Shown: one piece after another, positions 8,004 through 17,226 of the stretch
Layout: the number at the start of each line of letters is the position of its first letter
Numbering within the stretch: position 1 is the stretch's first letter
Assembly: GCF_900499005.1 (NCBI RefSeq)
Contig: NZ_LS991317.1
Span: forward strand, 251,222 to 315,221
Direction of reading: 5' to 3'
Length of the DNA: 64,000 bases
DNA from: Actinomyces culturomici
GTDB lineage: Bacteria > Actinomycetota > Actinomycetes > Actinomycetales > Actinomycetaceae
The notes under the pieces: generated by a model
The model's input: the letters and a program-made list of their open reading frames with translations, nothing else
Told to the model about the DNA's origin: nothing
The model's database searches: none
Position numbers and translations under genes: made by a program

Positions 8004-9125
8004 CTACTCGACGACCGCAGCGTTACCGGTCAGCGCCTTCACGACGGCGCGTCGGAGGTTCTTCCGCCCATTGCGCAGGGCTTCGGCGAGCGGCTCGTCG
8101 GGGTCGCCGACCTTGACGATGCGCGACACCCCGTGCTCGAGGAGGACCTCGGCGCTCTCCTTGACTCGACCCGCGAAGATCATCACCGGTACTCCGGCCG
8201 CGGAGGCGATCGCGGTAACGCCGGCGGGGGTCTTCCCATTGATCGTCTGGGAGTCCACGGCCCCCTCCCCGGTGAACACCCAATCGGCGCCGGCGACCGC
8301 GTTCGCGAGCCCCGCCGCGTCGGCGACGAGGTCGACGCCAGGAACGAGTTCGGCCCCGCAGAACCCGCGCAGCGCGAATCCGAGTCCGCCCGCAGCCCCC
8401 GAGCCGGGCAGATCGGCGAGGGCGGCTCGGCCGCTCGCGACCGCGAATCCGGCGAGCGCCGCCTCGAGGACAGGGATCTCATCGGGCAGGACGCCCTTCT
8501 GCGGCCCGAAAACGGCAGACGCCCCGGTCGGCCCCGTGAGAGGGTTCGTCACATCGCAGGCGACTCGAACCTCGACGCCTTCGAGCAGCGCCTCGAGCGC
8601 GCTCGTGTCGATCCGGGCGACGCGCCGCAATTCCTCCGGGTACGGGTCGACGCCTGCCCCGTCCTCGTCGATGAGACGAGCCCCCAGCGCGACGAGCATT
8701 CCAGCTCCCGCGTCGTTCGTCGCCGACCCGCCGATCCCGATGAGGAGCTCCCGGGCGCCGCGCTCGAGGGCGTCGCGGATGAGAAGGCCCAGGCCGAAGG
8801 TGTTCGAGGCGGCGACGTTCCGATCCGCGGGCGCCACGAGCTCGATGCCCGCGCACGAGGCGACGTCGAGGACCGCCCGATCGCCCGCGAGCGCGTAGAC
8901 GGAGCGGATCGGCCGCCCGAGGGCGTCGACCGTATCGACCGCGATGCGCTCGGCACCCCAGGCGGTGGCGATCGCGTCGATGAACCCCTCTCCCCCGTCA
9001 GACATCGGGACGAGGACGCAGTCCGCCTCGGGATGGACGTCGCGGACGCCGAGCTCCATCGCCTCGGCCGCCTCCAGCGCGGTCATCGACTCCTTGAAGG
9101 AATCGGGTGCGAGTACGAACTTCAT
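8004..9125 (-). CDS. glxK: Glycerate kinase, family I
   Basis: A 373-residue protein, the normal GlxK/GarK length. It starts MKFVLAPDSFKESMTA, the family I N-terminal signature, and has MSDGGEGF near residue 42, IGIGGSATNDAGAGM near 130-145, and ADWVFTGEGAVDSQT near 280-290, which form the two-domain glycerate/ATP site. It phosphorylates D-glycerate, feeding lower glycolysis or the serine pathway. It is monocistronic: the upstream neighbour is divergent and the downstream one belongs to the toxin-antitoxin group. Confidence 0.93.
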   Translation of the reverse strand: MKFVLAPDSFKESMTALEAAEAMELGVRDVHPEADCVLVPMSDGGEGFIDAIATAWGAERIAVDTVDALGRPIRSVYALAGDRAVLDVASCAGIELVAPADRNVAASNTFGLGLLIRDALERGARELLIGIGGSATNDAGAGMLVALGARLIDEDGAGVDPYPEELRRVARIDTSALEALLEGVEVRVACDVTNPLTGPTGASAVFGPQKGVLPDEIPVLEAALAGFAVASGRAALADLPGSGAAGGLGFALRGFCGAELVPGVDLVADAAGLANAVAGADWVFTGEGAVDSQTINGKTPAGVTAIASAAGVPVMIFAGRVKESAEVLLEHGVSRIVKVGDPDEPLAEALRNGRKNLRRAVVKALTGNAAVVE

Positions 9126-9227
9126 CGATCCTCCTCTTCGGCTCCCACGCTAGTCCGACCGCCCTCGCATGGCGGGAGGTGCGACTAGCCTGATGAGGCG
9201 AAGAGCACGACGACGAAGGAGTCGCAC

Positions 9228-10205
9228 ATGGACGTGAAGATCGGCACCGGCAGGGTCCGGGCGACCATTCAACTGCAGGGCGCGATGACGACCGCGGTGT
9301 TCGAGGCCGGGACCGACGCGGAGTTCTCGCCCTCATACACCGCAAAATGGGAGGGGTTCCCCGAGGCGCCGATCCTCGACCGGCTGCGCGGCGACTTCGT
9401 CTGCCTCCCCTTCGGCGCAGCTCCCGAGGCCGCCGAGGACCTCCCCGCGGAGTGGCGCGACGGCTACGCCGGTCCCTCCGAGTGGATCCACGGCCCGTCC
9501 TCGAACCTCGAGTGGACGCCCGTCGAGGTCGGCGACGACAGCGCACTCCTCGCTCTCGGCTACCCCGAGGACTCTCCGATCTCCCGCATTGAACGTCGCG
9601 TCACCTGCGCCGAGGACGCCGTCGAGTTCATCGACTCGATCGAGGTGCGCGAGGACTGCCGACTGCCGCTCGGCCTCCACCCGATCCTCCGACTTCCCGA
9701 GGACGAGAGCGCGGCGCGCATCGAGGCCCCGGAGTGCGACGCCTACTGGGCGCTCCCCATCGACTCGGGCACCTCCGTCCTCGAGGTCGGCGCAGTCTTC
9801 GAGGATCTCGCCGCCGCTCCCCGCTCCGACGGATCGACCATCGACCTCACTCGGGTCCCGCTCGGCGTCGAGGTCGACGAGATCGTCCTCATCGCCGGGC
9901 CGAAGGAGCCTCGCGTCGCCCTTGTCAACGAGGCGGAGGGGTACCGCGTCGCCGTCGAATGGGATCCGACGTATCTCACGAATGCGATGCTGTGGATGTC
10001 CAACCGCGGGCGCAAGGGGCTGCCCTGGGGCGGGACGAACCTCTGCCTCGGGGTCGAGCCGATCACCTCGGCCTTCGACTTCGGGCAGGGCGTCTCTGCC
10101 GGCGACAATCCGCTGGCGAGGGCCGGATACTCGACCGCCGTCGACTTCGAGGCCGGGCGGACCTACGAGGTCCGGCACCGGATCGCGGCCGAGCGGATCG
10201 GCTGA
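9228..10205 (+). CDS. Aldose 1-epimerase-like protein
   Basis: A 325-residue beta-rich protein with the outline of the galactose-mutarotase superfamily: FVCLPFGAAPE near residue 60, a GLHPILRLP segment with a candidate catalytic His near residue 147, and a C-terminal NLCLGVEPITSAFD with a candidate catalytic Glu near residue 272. The family interconverts alpha and beta anomers of free sugars, although some members act on sugar phosphates. It is preceded by GAAGGAG and followed by a strong terminator, so it appears to be a single-gene unit. Substrate unknown. Confidence 0.72.
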   Translation: MDVKIGTGRVRATIQLQGAMTTAVFEAGTDAEFSPSYTAKWEGFPEAPILDRLRGDFVCLPFGAAPEAAEDLPAEWRDGYAGPSEWIHGPSSNLEWTPVEVGDDSALLALGYPEDSPISRIERRVTCAEDAVEFIDSIEVREDCRLPLGLHPILRLPEDESAARIEAPECDAYWALPIDSGTSVLEVGAVFEDLAAAPRSDGSTIDLTRVPLGVEVDEIVLIAGPKEPRVALVNEAEGYRVAVEWDPTYLTNAMLWMSNRGRKGLPWGGTNLCLGVEPITSAFDFGQGVSAGDNPLARAGYSTAVDFEAGRTYEVRHRIAAERIG

Positions 10206-10224
10206 GGCGAAGAGTTGAACAGTT

Positions 10225-10260
10225 GCCGGCCGGGAGCGCATTCTCCCGGCCGGCGCCTCT
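10225..10260. terminator. Bidirectional intrinsic terminator
   Basis: A perfect 12-bp stem (10225-10236 with 10243-10254) has a 6-base loop CGCATT and is followed on the + strand by GCCTCTTTTC. It sits between the convergent aldose epimerase and FGGY kinase genes. Confidence 0.8.
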
Positions 10261-10270
10261 TTTCCCGCCC

Positions 10271-11752
10271 CTAGAAGGCGGTTCGATCGAGCGAACCCGC
10301 GAAGTCGCAGGTTCGTAGATACTCACCGCGAATGCGCATCCATGAACGACCGGCCGACCGCGGCTCCACAATCCTCTCGGCAGCCGGTTTGAACGACTGA
10401 GCCGCTTCTTCGACAGGCGAGCCATCGAGCAGCGCCTTGGCCTGCACGCATGCGCCGCGCGCTGTAGCCTCTGGCTCCCGGATCACTTCCACCGGGCGAC
10501 CGAGCATATCGGCAAGAAATGTCGTGTAGGCCGAAGAACGTGCACCTCCACCGATCGCAATCACCCGACCTTCGAGTGGGACACCGCACGCCCGAATGTC
10601 CTCCATCCCGCGGATAAGACCTCCGAGCACACCTTCGAAAGTTGCTTTCGCGAAGGCAGCTCTCGAAGTACTACCAGTGATCCCCGCGATGACGCCCGCT
10701 GACATTGGAAAAGAAGGGGATCGCTCGCCATCGAGATATGTTGCAAATGCAGGAGTGGCCTCTTCTGCACCGGCCTCGAGCGCAAGTGCATCGAGCTGCT
10801 GAACAGAGATTTCCAAGATTTCAGCAAGCCAATCCGTAACTTTGGTCGAATTCAGGGTACAAACAAGAGGCAGCCAACCGCCAACGGCGTTCGCAACCCC
10901 ATTCACCCTGCCAGTTGGATCCCGCACCGGAGTCGAACTCGAAGCGATCACCACTCCCGACGTTCCAAGGCTGAAGACCACGTCGCCCGAACCGAGCCCG
11001 AGCCCAAGTGCCGCAACATGCTGATCTCCACCCCCCACGGCAACAGGGATCCCCTCAGGAACTCCCAGCTCCCTCGACGCAGCGCCTTGTACGAAACCCA
11101 GGCAATCACTCGGAGACAGCACCTCAGGAAAGAGACTCTCCCACTCCATTGAATCACCGAAGCAGTGTCTAAGAAGCTCGTAGTCGTAATCGTTCTTCAC
11201 TGAATCGAAGTAGCCCGTGCCCGAAGCCTCAGAACGATCCGTCGCGAACACTCCGGTCAGGCGGTAATTCACGTAGTCGTGTGGGAGAACAATCTTGCGG
11301 GTAATGGCCGCATTTTGTGGTTCGACGACCAAGTACCACGCCAGCTTTGAAATCGTGAATGCCGCAGTGGGGATCGAGCCGGTTCGGTGAACCCATTCTT
11401 TGCGGTCGATGCGAGTGAACAGCTCATCCAGGTAAGGCGCGGTCGATGTATCGTTCCATAGCTTCACCCGGCGGACGGGCCTGCCTGCTGCGTCAAGCGC
11501 GACCAGCCCGTGGCATTGTCCCGAGACTGAGATCGCCCCGACTAGTGAAAGATCGACCCTTGAAGACAGTTGATGGAAGCAATCAACAAGTGCAGCCCAC
11601 CAGTCGAGTGCATTCTGCTCAGATACCGGCGGAGAGGTAGGGGGAAGCGGCGTCCGAGCTCGGCCGATGACCTCCAAGTCGTCGGACCGACGAATCTCGA
11701 CAGTGCATGACTGCGTGGAAACATCAACGCCTGCAACGAGTAGATCAGCCAT
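10271..11752 (-). CDS. FGGY-family carbohydrate kinase (xylulokinase-like)
   Basis: A 493-residue kinase with the FGGY layout: N-terminal AGVDVSTQSCTVEI, a SVSGQCHGLVALD segment where xylulokinases have GQ-HG, LWNDTST, a GGGDQHVAALGLG motif near residue 260, and SLGTSGVV; the C-terminal domain has the IAIGGGARSSAY phosphate-binding loop. It phosphorylates a ketose or polyol with ATP. It is the last gene of the ABC-SIS operon; its ATG at 11752 overlaps the SIS gene by 8 bases. It differs from the XylB near 33 kb and the base composition is less GC-rich, so a different pentose or pentitol substrate is likely. Confidence 0.82.
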   Translation of the reverse strand: MADLLVAGVDVSTQSCTVEIRRSDDLEVIGRARTPLPPTSPPVSEQNALDWWAALVDCFHQLSSRVDLSLVGAISVSGQCHGLVALDAAGRPVRRVKLWNDTSTAPYLDELFTRIDRKEWVHRTGSIPTAAFTISKLAWYLVVEPQNAAITRKIVLPHDYVNYRLTGVFATDRSEASGTGYFDSVKNDYDYELLRHCFGDSMEWESLFPEVLSPSDCLGFVQGAASRELGVPEGIPVAVGGGDQHVAALGLGLGSGDVVFSLGTSGVVIASSSTPVRDPTGRVNGVANAVGGWLPLVCTLNSTKVTDWLAEILEISVQQLDALALEAGAEEATPAFATYLDGERSPSFPMSAGVIAGITGSTSRAAFAKATFEGVLGGLIRGMEDIRACGVPLEGRVIAIGGGARSSAYTTFLADMLGRPVEVIREPEATARGACVQAKALLDGSPVEEAAQSFKPAAERIVEPRSAGRSWMRIRGEYLRTCDFAGSLDRTAF

Positions 11753-12368
11753 CGCTTCTCGCCTCGCCAGCATGCTTTCCTACCGCACCCGCAGGGTGGA
11801 TTCGAAGGCTCTGCTCGACACGCCAACCATGCATGTGCATGAGAACTCGCGCCAGCGCATCCCCCCAGACAGCGGTCACCAATGTGGAGCCCATCGCAAG
11901 AGTGTTCTCCGGATCCGCCTGATCGATCGTATGCAAGTGGATGTAGAGACGAGAGAGGCCAGCAAGGGTCGATTCCGGGTTCTCTCCGATACCGATAATC
12001 ACACATCCTTGCGCATCGAGTAGACGACAGAGCTGGTTGATCTCGTCGGACTCCCCGCCCTTCGAAAGGGCGATCACGACATCATCCGACTCGATCGCGC
12101 CCATCGTGCCGTGAAGCGCATCCATGGGATGCACATACAGCCCCGGCGTACCCGAAACGGATAGGAGGTGAGCGAGCCTTCGTCCAATGGTTCCTGAAGT
12201 TCCGGATCCTACGACGATGACCTTTCCAGCCGACGAGTCGATGAGCCGCGCCGCCTCGACCAGGCTCTCGTCGATCTGCTGCTCAACTTCCGCCACCGCA
12301 TTCGCCTCGATCGACGCACCGCGCCTTGCGATCACAAGCAGTTCCCCACTCGCGAATTCCCTAGTCAT
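11745..12368 (-). CDS. SIS-domain sugar-phosphate isomerase (KdsD/GutQ-like, no CBS domains)
   Basis: A 207-residue single SIS domain. Landmarks of arabinose-5-phosphate isomerases are present: VVGSGTSGTIGRRLA near residue 55, YVHPMDALHGTMG near 80, VVIALSKGGESDEI near 97, and the C-terminal MGSTLVTAVWGDALA and IHPAGAVGK near 160-195. KdsD-type enzymes also have two CBS domains, absent here. It probably interconverts an aldose phosphate and a ketose phosphate. It overlaps the ABC ATPase gene by 4 bases (ATGA) and the kinase by 8, so the three are tightly coupled. No hexulose-phosphate synthase partner is present, which argues against an HxlB role. Confidence 0.75.
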   Translation of the reverse strand: MTREFASGELLVIARRGASIEANAVAEVEQQIDESLVEAARLIDSSAGKVIVVGSGTSGTIGRRLAHLLSVSGTPGLYVHPMDALHGTMGAIESDDVVIALSKGGESDEINQLCRLLDAQGCVIIGIGENPESTLAGLSRLYIHLHTIDQADPENTLAMGSTLVTAVWGDALARVLMHMHGWRVEQSLRIHPAGAVGKHAGEARSDG

Positions 12369-13924
12369 TCTTTCCCCTCGATTTGCGTATCGCCGTCGCG
12401 ATATTCGCCCCAGGCGAGCCTTCTCAGCTGCGAGATATCCAGCGACCCGGCGGGTACCGGTCCGGCGACAACTTGACCGTCCGAGAAGACGAGCACCTGA
12501 TCGGCGACTTCCAGAATCTCCTCCTCTTCGGAGGAAACCATCACGATGGCCCTCCCATCGGCATGAGCGAGCCGCTTGAGGATCTGGTGGATCTCACTCT
12601 TGGCCCCAATATCAACGCCCTTGCTCGGCTCGTCGAGCAGGAGAACCTCAGGATCCTGAACAAGGGCTTTCGCCAGCAGAACCTTCTGCTGGTTACCACC
12701 TGAGAGAGAAGTGATTGGCTGCGTCGGATCGCCCTTGAGTCGTAGGGAGTCGAGAACATCCGACGCTTCCGTTTCCATCTTCTTTCGGCTCAGCGCCCCC
12801 GACTTCGAGAATCGACTCAAGACTGGCAGAGCAGTGTTCAGATAGCTGTTCATCTGCGGAACGATGCCATCACTCTTCCTCTCCTCAGTGAGAAAGGCGA
12901 TGCCGTGCTCCATCGCGTCACGGGGAGTCCGAGGAAGAAATGCACTACTTCCGATCTCGACGGAACCCGTCGAGGCAGGATCTATGCCTGCGATCGCGCG
13001 CAATGCCTCGGACCTACCCGAACCTCCCAGACCGTAGATGCCGAGGATCTCAGCCGAACGAACATCGAAGCTCACGCCCTTCAATCGTCGGTTTCTAAGA
13101 TCCCGAACTGACAGGACACGATCGTGCGGAAGACCGACAGACTCTTGGACGTCCGTCTGAAGGTTCTTCTCGTATCCTTCACCTGCGATCGCGGCAACAA
13201 TACGGTGCCGATCCGCAGTCTCGACGGCCGCGTCGATGATGATCCGGCCATTCATCAGCGCCACGATCCGGTCGGCGACTCCATAGAGCTCATCGAGCTT
13301 GTGGTTGACGATGAGAACTCCGATGTTGCGCTCCCTCGCGAGTTGCCGAATATACGCGAGGAGCTCCGTCACTTGATCACCTTCGAGCGCCGTCGTCGGC
13401 TCGTCTAGAAGAAGGTACTTCGTCTCCCGACTCGATGCGATCGCTATTTCGAGGAGCTGACGCACTGCAACGGGGTAGGCGGATACCCGCTTCTCCGGAT
13501 CGATATCCAGACCGAAGGAGTCGAGGAGGTCCTTGGCTTCGCGAAGCATCTCCTCTTGCTTTAGAAGTCGTGCCGCATTCTTCTTCTCTCTACCAAGCCA
13601 AACGTTCTGGGCGACCGTGAGATTCCCGAGCAAAGAGAGTTCCTGATAGACCGTCGATACTCCGTGGGCGATGGCCTCCGACGGCGAGGAGAATGCGACG
13701 GACTCACCGTCGATCGTGAGGGTCCCAGACGATTGTCGATGCGCCCCTGAAAGGACCTTGAGCAGCGTCGACTTCCCGGCACCATTGTGCCCTACGAGCC
13801 CAACGATCTCTCCGGGTGCAATTGCCAGGGAGACGCCCAGGAGCACTTGAACACCCGAGTAGTCCTTTCGGATATCGCGTGCAGCGAGCCCTACGGCGCC
13901 CCTGGGCATCTCCTCCGCAGTCAT
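12365..13924 (-). CDS. Ribose-type ABC transporter ATPase, two ABC domains
   Basis: A 519-residue RbsA/XylG-type protein with two nucleotide-binding domains. The first has Walker A GHNGAGKST near residue 47 and LLLDEPTTAL near 170; the second has a degenerate Walker A (YGLGGSGRSEAL) near 290, as is usual in this family, then a canonical LSGGNQQKV signature near 405 and LLLDEPSKGVD. It energises uptake of a monosaccharide with the permease and lipoprotein encoded upstream. It is followed by the SIS gene with a 4-base overlap. Confidence 0.92.
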   Translation of the reverse strand: MTAEEMPRGAVGLAARDIRKDYSGVQVLLGVSLAIAPGEIVGLVGHNGAGKSTLLKVLSGAHRQSSGTLTIDGESVAFSSPSEAIAHGVSTVYQELSLLGNLTVAQNVWLGREKKNAARLLKQEEMLREAKDLLDSFGLDIDPEKRVSAYPVAVRQLLEIAIASSRETKYLLLDEPTTALEGDQVTELLAYIRQLARERNIGVLIVNHKLDELYGVADRIVALMNGRIIIDAAVETADRHRIVAAIAGEGYEKNLQTDVQESVGLPHDRVLSVRDLRNRRLKGVSFDVRSAEILGIYGLGGSGRSEALRAIAGIDPASTGSVEIGSSAFLPRTPRDAMEHGIAFLTEERKSDGIVPQMNSYLNTALPVLSRFSKSGALSRKKMETEASDVLDSLRLKGDPTQPITSLSGGNQQKVLLAKALVQDPEVLLLDEPSKGVDIGAKSEIHQILKRLAHADGRAIVMVSSEEEEILEVADQVLVFSDGQVVAGPVPAGSLDISQLRRLAWGEYRDGDTQIEGKE

Positions 13925-13929
13925 TCTGA

Positions 13930-14961
13930 TCAGCCAACCTCTCCTGCACCCGGCGTCTGCCCGGAGACGAACATCTTCAGAGGCCGGAGAATTTCGGTCT
14001 CCACGGTCTCACCCTTGACATACATCGCGATCTGCTCAACGACTCTCTTGCCGTAGTCCGCGGGCTCCTGAGCGACGCAAGCGGGATACGTGTCGGTGAG
14101 CGGAACCTCGGGCGCGCAGAACCCATAGACCTTCACGTCACGACCGGAAGCCTTGACTGCTTCGAGCGCGCCTTGCGCCGCCGGACCTGTCGACGCGAAG
14201 ATGACGTTGAGATCAGGATTTCCCTGAAGCATGTCGGTCGTGACATTGAGAGAGTCAGTCGCCTTGACATTGCCGTCGACCTCGGCGACGACCTTGGCAT
14301 TGGCATCCGCCGCGATTGCCTCCTTGAAGCCCTCATCTCGGATGACGACCGGCACTTCATCGGGCTCAGTGACGAAGCCGATCGTTAGCTTCGCATCCGC
14401 TCCCATGTCTTCGAGCACCTTCTTCGCGGTGTCGACGCCGCCGGCTTTGTTGTCAGCGCCGAGGTACTGGATAATCGTCGCATTCTGCGCCTTCAAGGCG
14501 TCCTCATTCACGATGACATTCACTGTGAATACCGGGACTCCAGCATCGTTCGCCTCTCGAACGATTGCGGCAGCGGGTTCCGACTTGACCGGATTGAGGG
14601 CGATCGCGCACGGCGACTTCTGAAGAGCCGCCTCCGCCTGAGCGAGTTGCTGAGCGTCATCATCGCCCGCGATTTGCACCTCGGCCTTGAAACCGTTGTC
14701 CGCAGCTGCGGTTTCGAAGCCTTCCTTCATCGCGACGTAGTAGGGGTTGGTCTGATTCGGCAGCAGCACGGCGATGAGCGGAGAATCGCCCTTGCATGAA
14801 TCAGGAAGTGCGGCCATCGTTCCGGATTCGCTCGAACCGGACGCCGCAGTGTCGGACTTCGAGCCAGTGCCGGTATCGATCGCACCGCTGCATCCCGTAA
14901 GTGCCAGCGCGAAGACGGCTAGCGGAGTGACGAGCGCAACCTTCGTCATTGAAGTTCTCAT
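13930..14961 (-). CDS. Sugar-binding lipoprotein of ribose-type ABC transporter
   Basis: A 343-residue protein with a lipoprotein signal: MRTSMTKVALV, a hydrophobic stretch, and lipobox LTGC with Cys24. A Ser/Thr/Gly linker follows, then a periplasmic-binding-protein type I fold like RbsB (AVLLPNQTNPYYVAMKEGFE near residue 65). It captures a monosaccharide outside the membrane. AAAGGAG lies 6 bases before the ATG. It is second in the operon, 5 bases before the ATPase. Confidence 0.9.
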   Translation of the reverse strand: MRTSMTKVALVTPLAVFALALTGCSGAIDTGTGSKSDTAASGSSESGTMAALPDSCKGDSPLIAVLLPNQTNPYYVAMKEGFETAAADNGFKAEVQIAGDDDAQQLAQAEAALQKSPCAIALNPVKSEPAAAIVREANDAGVPVFTVNVIVNEDALKAQNATIIQYLGADNKAGGVDTAKKVLEDMGADAKLTIGFVTEPDEVPVVIRDEGFKEAIAADANAKVVAEVDGNVKATDSLNVTTDMLQGNPDLNVIFASTGPAAQGALEAVKASGRDVKVYGFCAPEVPLTDTYPACVAQEPADYGKRVVEQIAMYVKGETVETEILRPLKMFVSGQTPGAGEVG

Positions 14962-15010
14962 CAGGTTCTCCTTTTCGTTGTGTGATGAGTTCCCGCGATT
15001 CGAAAGCCGC

Positions 15011-16021
15011 TCAAGCGGCCTTCGCTTCCGGATCCGATGGCCTCTGTTCTACGAGGCCCCCGGTCTTCCTCCAGAAGAGGAGCTTCTTGAGGCCGCCCTT
15101 GTTGGTGTCAAGGAGCACACCACCGAGGATGATCACCCCGATGACAAGGGGCTGCCAGTAGGAATCAACGCCGATCACGTTCATTCCGTTTGAGACTTCC
15201 GCGATGAGCAGCGATCCAATGAACGCGCCGAGAATCGTGCCAACACCACCGAAGAGGGAGACCCCGCCGACTACGGCGGAGGCGATCGAGTAGAACTGCT
15301 CCGTGCCCGAACCAGCAGTCGGATACCCGACCATGAGGCGGGATGTTGTGATGATTCCGCCGAATGCCGAACAGATTCCAGAGATCACATAGACGAGAAT
15401 CGTGTTCTTCGCAATTGAGACGCCTGCTAGACGCGCTGTTTCTCGGTTGCCACCGATCGCGTAGATATGCACTCCTGTAGCGGTCTTCTTGAGGAGGAAG
15501 CCAACAAGGAGAGCCGCGATGACAACCATGATGATCGGCACCGGAATTCCGAAGATCGAACCGCGTCCGAAGAAGGCGAACAGCGGTTCGGTCACGGTGA
15601 CCGACTTGGCCTGCGTAAGAATCTTCGGAATCGATGCCGAGATACCGAACGTCGCGAATGTGACGATGAAGGGCGGCATGTGCCCGTAATGGATGATGCA
15701 CCCGTTGAAGACACCGACGAGTGCGCCGACAACAATCGCGACGAGGGCGCCCGCCCACCATGGGATTCCCGCCTTCATCGCCAACGCCGCGATCATCCCA
15801 GTCAGGGCGATGTTTGAACCGACTGAAAGGTCAATTCCCCCGGTGAGAAGGACGCATGCCTGCCCAACGGCGAGGAAGGTGACGACAGACCCATTGAGTA
15901 GCAGGACGGAGAGATTACTCGTCGTCCGAAACTCGGGCGATATCGACCCCATGACGAGGGCGACGATCACAACGACGATGAAGACTCCCAGCTCTTGTGG
16001 AACGCGGCGCCGTTTCAGCAT
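15011..16021 (-). CDS. Ribose-type ABC transporter permease
   Basis: A 336-residue RbsC-type protein with about nine or ten hydrophobic segments; the conserved ACVLLTGGIDLSVGS after the second helix and the cytoplasmic EAA-like IGGNRETARLAGV near residue 195 identify the family. It is the first gene of the operon, unusually ahead of the binding protein; GGAGGAG precedes the ATG. It is divergent from the SorC-type regulator, sharing a promoter region of about 135 bases. Confidence 0.9.
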   Translation of the reverse strand: MLKRRRVPQELGVFIVVVIVALVMGSISPEFRTTSNLSVLLLNGSVVTFLAVGQACVLLTGGIDLSVGSNIALTGMIAALAMKAGIPWWAGALVAIVVGALVGVFNGCIIHYGHMPPFIVTFATFGISASIPKILTQAKSVTVTEPLFAFFGRGSIFGIPVPIIMVVIAALLVGFLLKKTATGVHIYAIGGNRETARLAGVSIAKNTILVYVISGICSAFGGIITTSRLMVGYPTAGSGTEQFYSIASAVVGGVSLFGGVGTILGAFIGSLLIAEVSNGMNVIGVDSYWQPLVIGVIILGGVLLDTNKGGLKKLLFWRKTGGLVEQRPSDPEAKAA

Positions 16022-16054
16022 CAGAACTCCTCCACTCTCGCAGCATCTTCGCTA

Positions 16055-16071
16055 CGTGTGTTAAAAACACG
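16055..16071. promoter_or_regulatory. Palindrome in the divergent ABC/SorC promoter region
   Basis: CGTGTGTTAAAAACACG contains the dyad GTGTT-AAA-AACAC (16058-16070). It lies 37 bases upstream of the permease start on the minus strand, downstream of its probable promoter. It is a reasonable operator candidate for the SorC-type regulator, but the link is positional only. Confidence 0.4.
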
Positions 16072-16101
16072 GTATACGTTCACATATGAGACCGCAAGGT
16101 G

Positions 16102-16130
16102 TTTCATACCTCTCATTTGAGCGTTATAAT
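16102..16130 (+). promoter_or_regulatory. Promoter of the SorC-type regulator
   Basis: TTTCAT (16102-16107) and a consensus TATAAT (16125-16130) are separated by 17 bases, giving a short leader before the ATG at 16157. Confidence 0.6.
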
Positions 16131-16156
16131 TGTCGCGATGGGTCGGGGAGGACGAC

Positions 16157-17122
16157 ATGGCAGTTCGAAAGCCGAAGACGCTCGACGAGTCCGAGCTTGA
16201 GCTCATGGCCGAAGTCGCGCAGCGCTACTACCTCGACGATGAAACGAAGGTTGAGATCGCCTCCGCACTTGGCATTTCACGATTCCAAGTTGCGCGCCTA
16301 TTGCAGACAGCGAAGAGGAGCGGGGTTGTACGCATCGCCATTGAGCACCCCCTGGTCGGCGACGTCGCACTCGCCCGACGTCTTCGAGCAGTCCTCGGGA
16401 TCGATGAAGTGCTGCTCGTCAAAGCGTCGACCGACATCACAGTCGAGCGTCAGCGCCTGGGAGAGCGCGCTGCAGAGTTCCTTAGCACACATGCTCGCGA
16501 GGGGCAACGCGTCGGGTTCTCGTGGGGCCGAACGCTCATTCCAGTCGTCGAGGGGCTCGCGAAACTTCCGCGAATGGAGTTCGTCCAAGTAAGCGGAATG
16601 GTGGGAAACGATCCACTCCAATCACCCATCAGCATGCTCGCCACCCTCTCGTCCAAGTCACAACTCACGACGAAGGCACTTTTCGCGCCTCTTTTCAGTT
16701 CAACTCCTCAAGTAGCCGACGCTGCGCGGCGCGAGCCCGCCGTTGCGGAAGTCCTTTCGAGTTACAACTCACTCGATGCCGCCTACCTTTCGGTCGGATC
16801 TTGGAACCCTCCAATCAACCAGTTGGTTCAACACATGTCCGCAAGTGAAATCGACGAGCTCAACTCCTTGCACCCGGTCGCGGAGGTAGTCGGACTCTTC
16901 TTCAACGCTGACGGTGACTACCTCCATACATCGTTGAATGATCGAAGGATCTCGATCAGCGTCGATCAACTCCGCGATACGAACGAGGTGGTGGCGGTTG
17001 CCGGCGAAATCGGAAAAGCAAGAGCGATTGAAGCGATCGCCCGTTCAGGAGTGATCACCGCTCTCGTCACAACGGACGAGGTCGCATACGACATCCTCGA
17101 GCGGGACCGCGGGCAGCGATAA
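16157..17122 (+). CDS. SorC/DeoR-type sugar-responsive transcriptional regulator
   Basis: A 321-residue protein with an N-terminal HTH (about residues 10-50: VAQRYYLDDETKVEIA, ALGISRFQVARLLQTAKRSG) and a C-terminal sugar-phosphate-binding domain of the SorC family (VGFSWGRTLIPVVEGL near residue 115, and a LVTTDEVAYDIL ending). I placed the start at ATG 16157, which has GGGGAGG 5 bases upstream. The upstream TTG at 16130 overlaps the -10 box and is excluded. SorC-family proteins respond to phosphorylated sugars, which fits a role in controlling the adjacent ABC-SIS-kinase operon. Confidence 0.85.
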   Translation: MAVRKPKTLDESELELMAEVAQRYYLDDETKVEIASALGISRFQVARLLQTAKRSGVVRIAIEHPLVGDVALARRLRAVLGIDEVLLVKASTDITVERQRLGERAAEFLSTHAREGQRVGFSWGRTLIPVVEGLAKLPRMEFVQVSGMVGNDPLQSPISMLATLSSKSQLTTKALFAPLFSSTPQVADAARREPAVAEVLSSYNSLDAAYLSVGSWNPPINQLVQHMSASEIDELNSLHPVAEVVGLFFNADGDYLHTSLNDRRISISVDQLRDTNEVVAVAGEIGKARAIEAIARSGVITALVTTDEVAYDILERDRGQR

Positions 17123-17226
17123 CGCAACGCCCTCCATGCCACACCATGTGGTCACCCGGGGTGCCCTATTGCGTAGGCTCTTGACCCCTAAGCGCCCAAA
17201 CTCCTCCGATTGATTGGAAGACACGC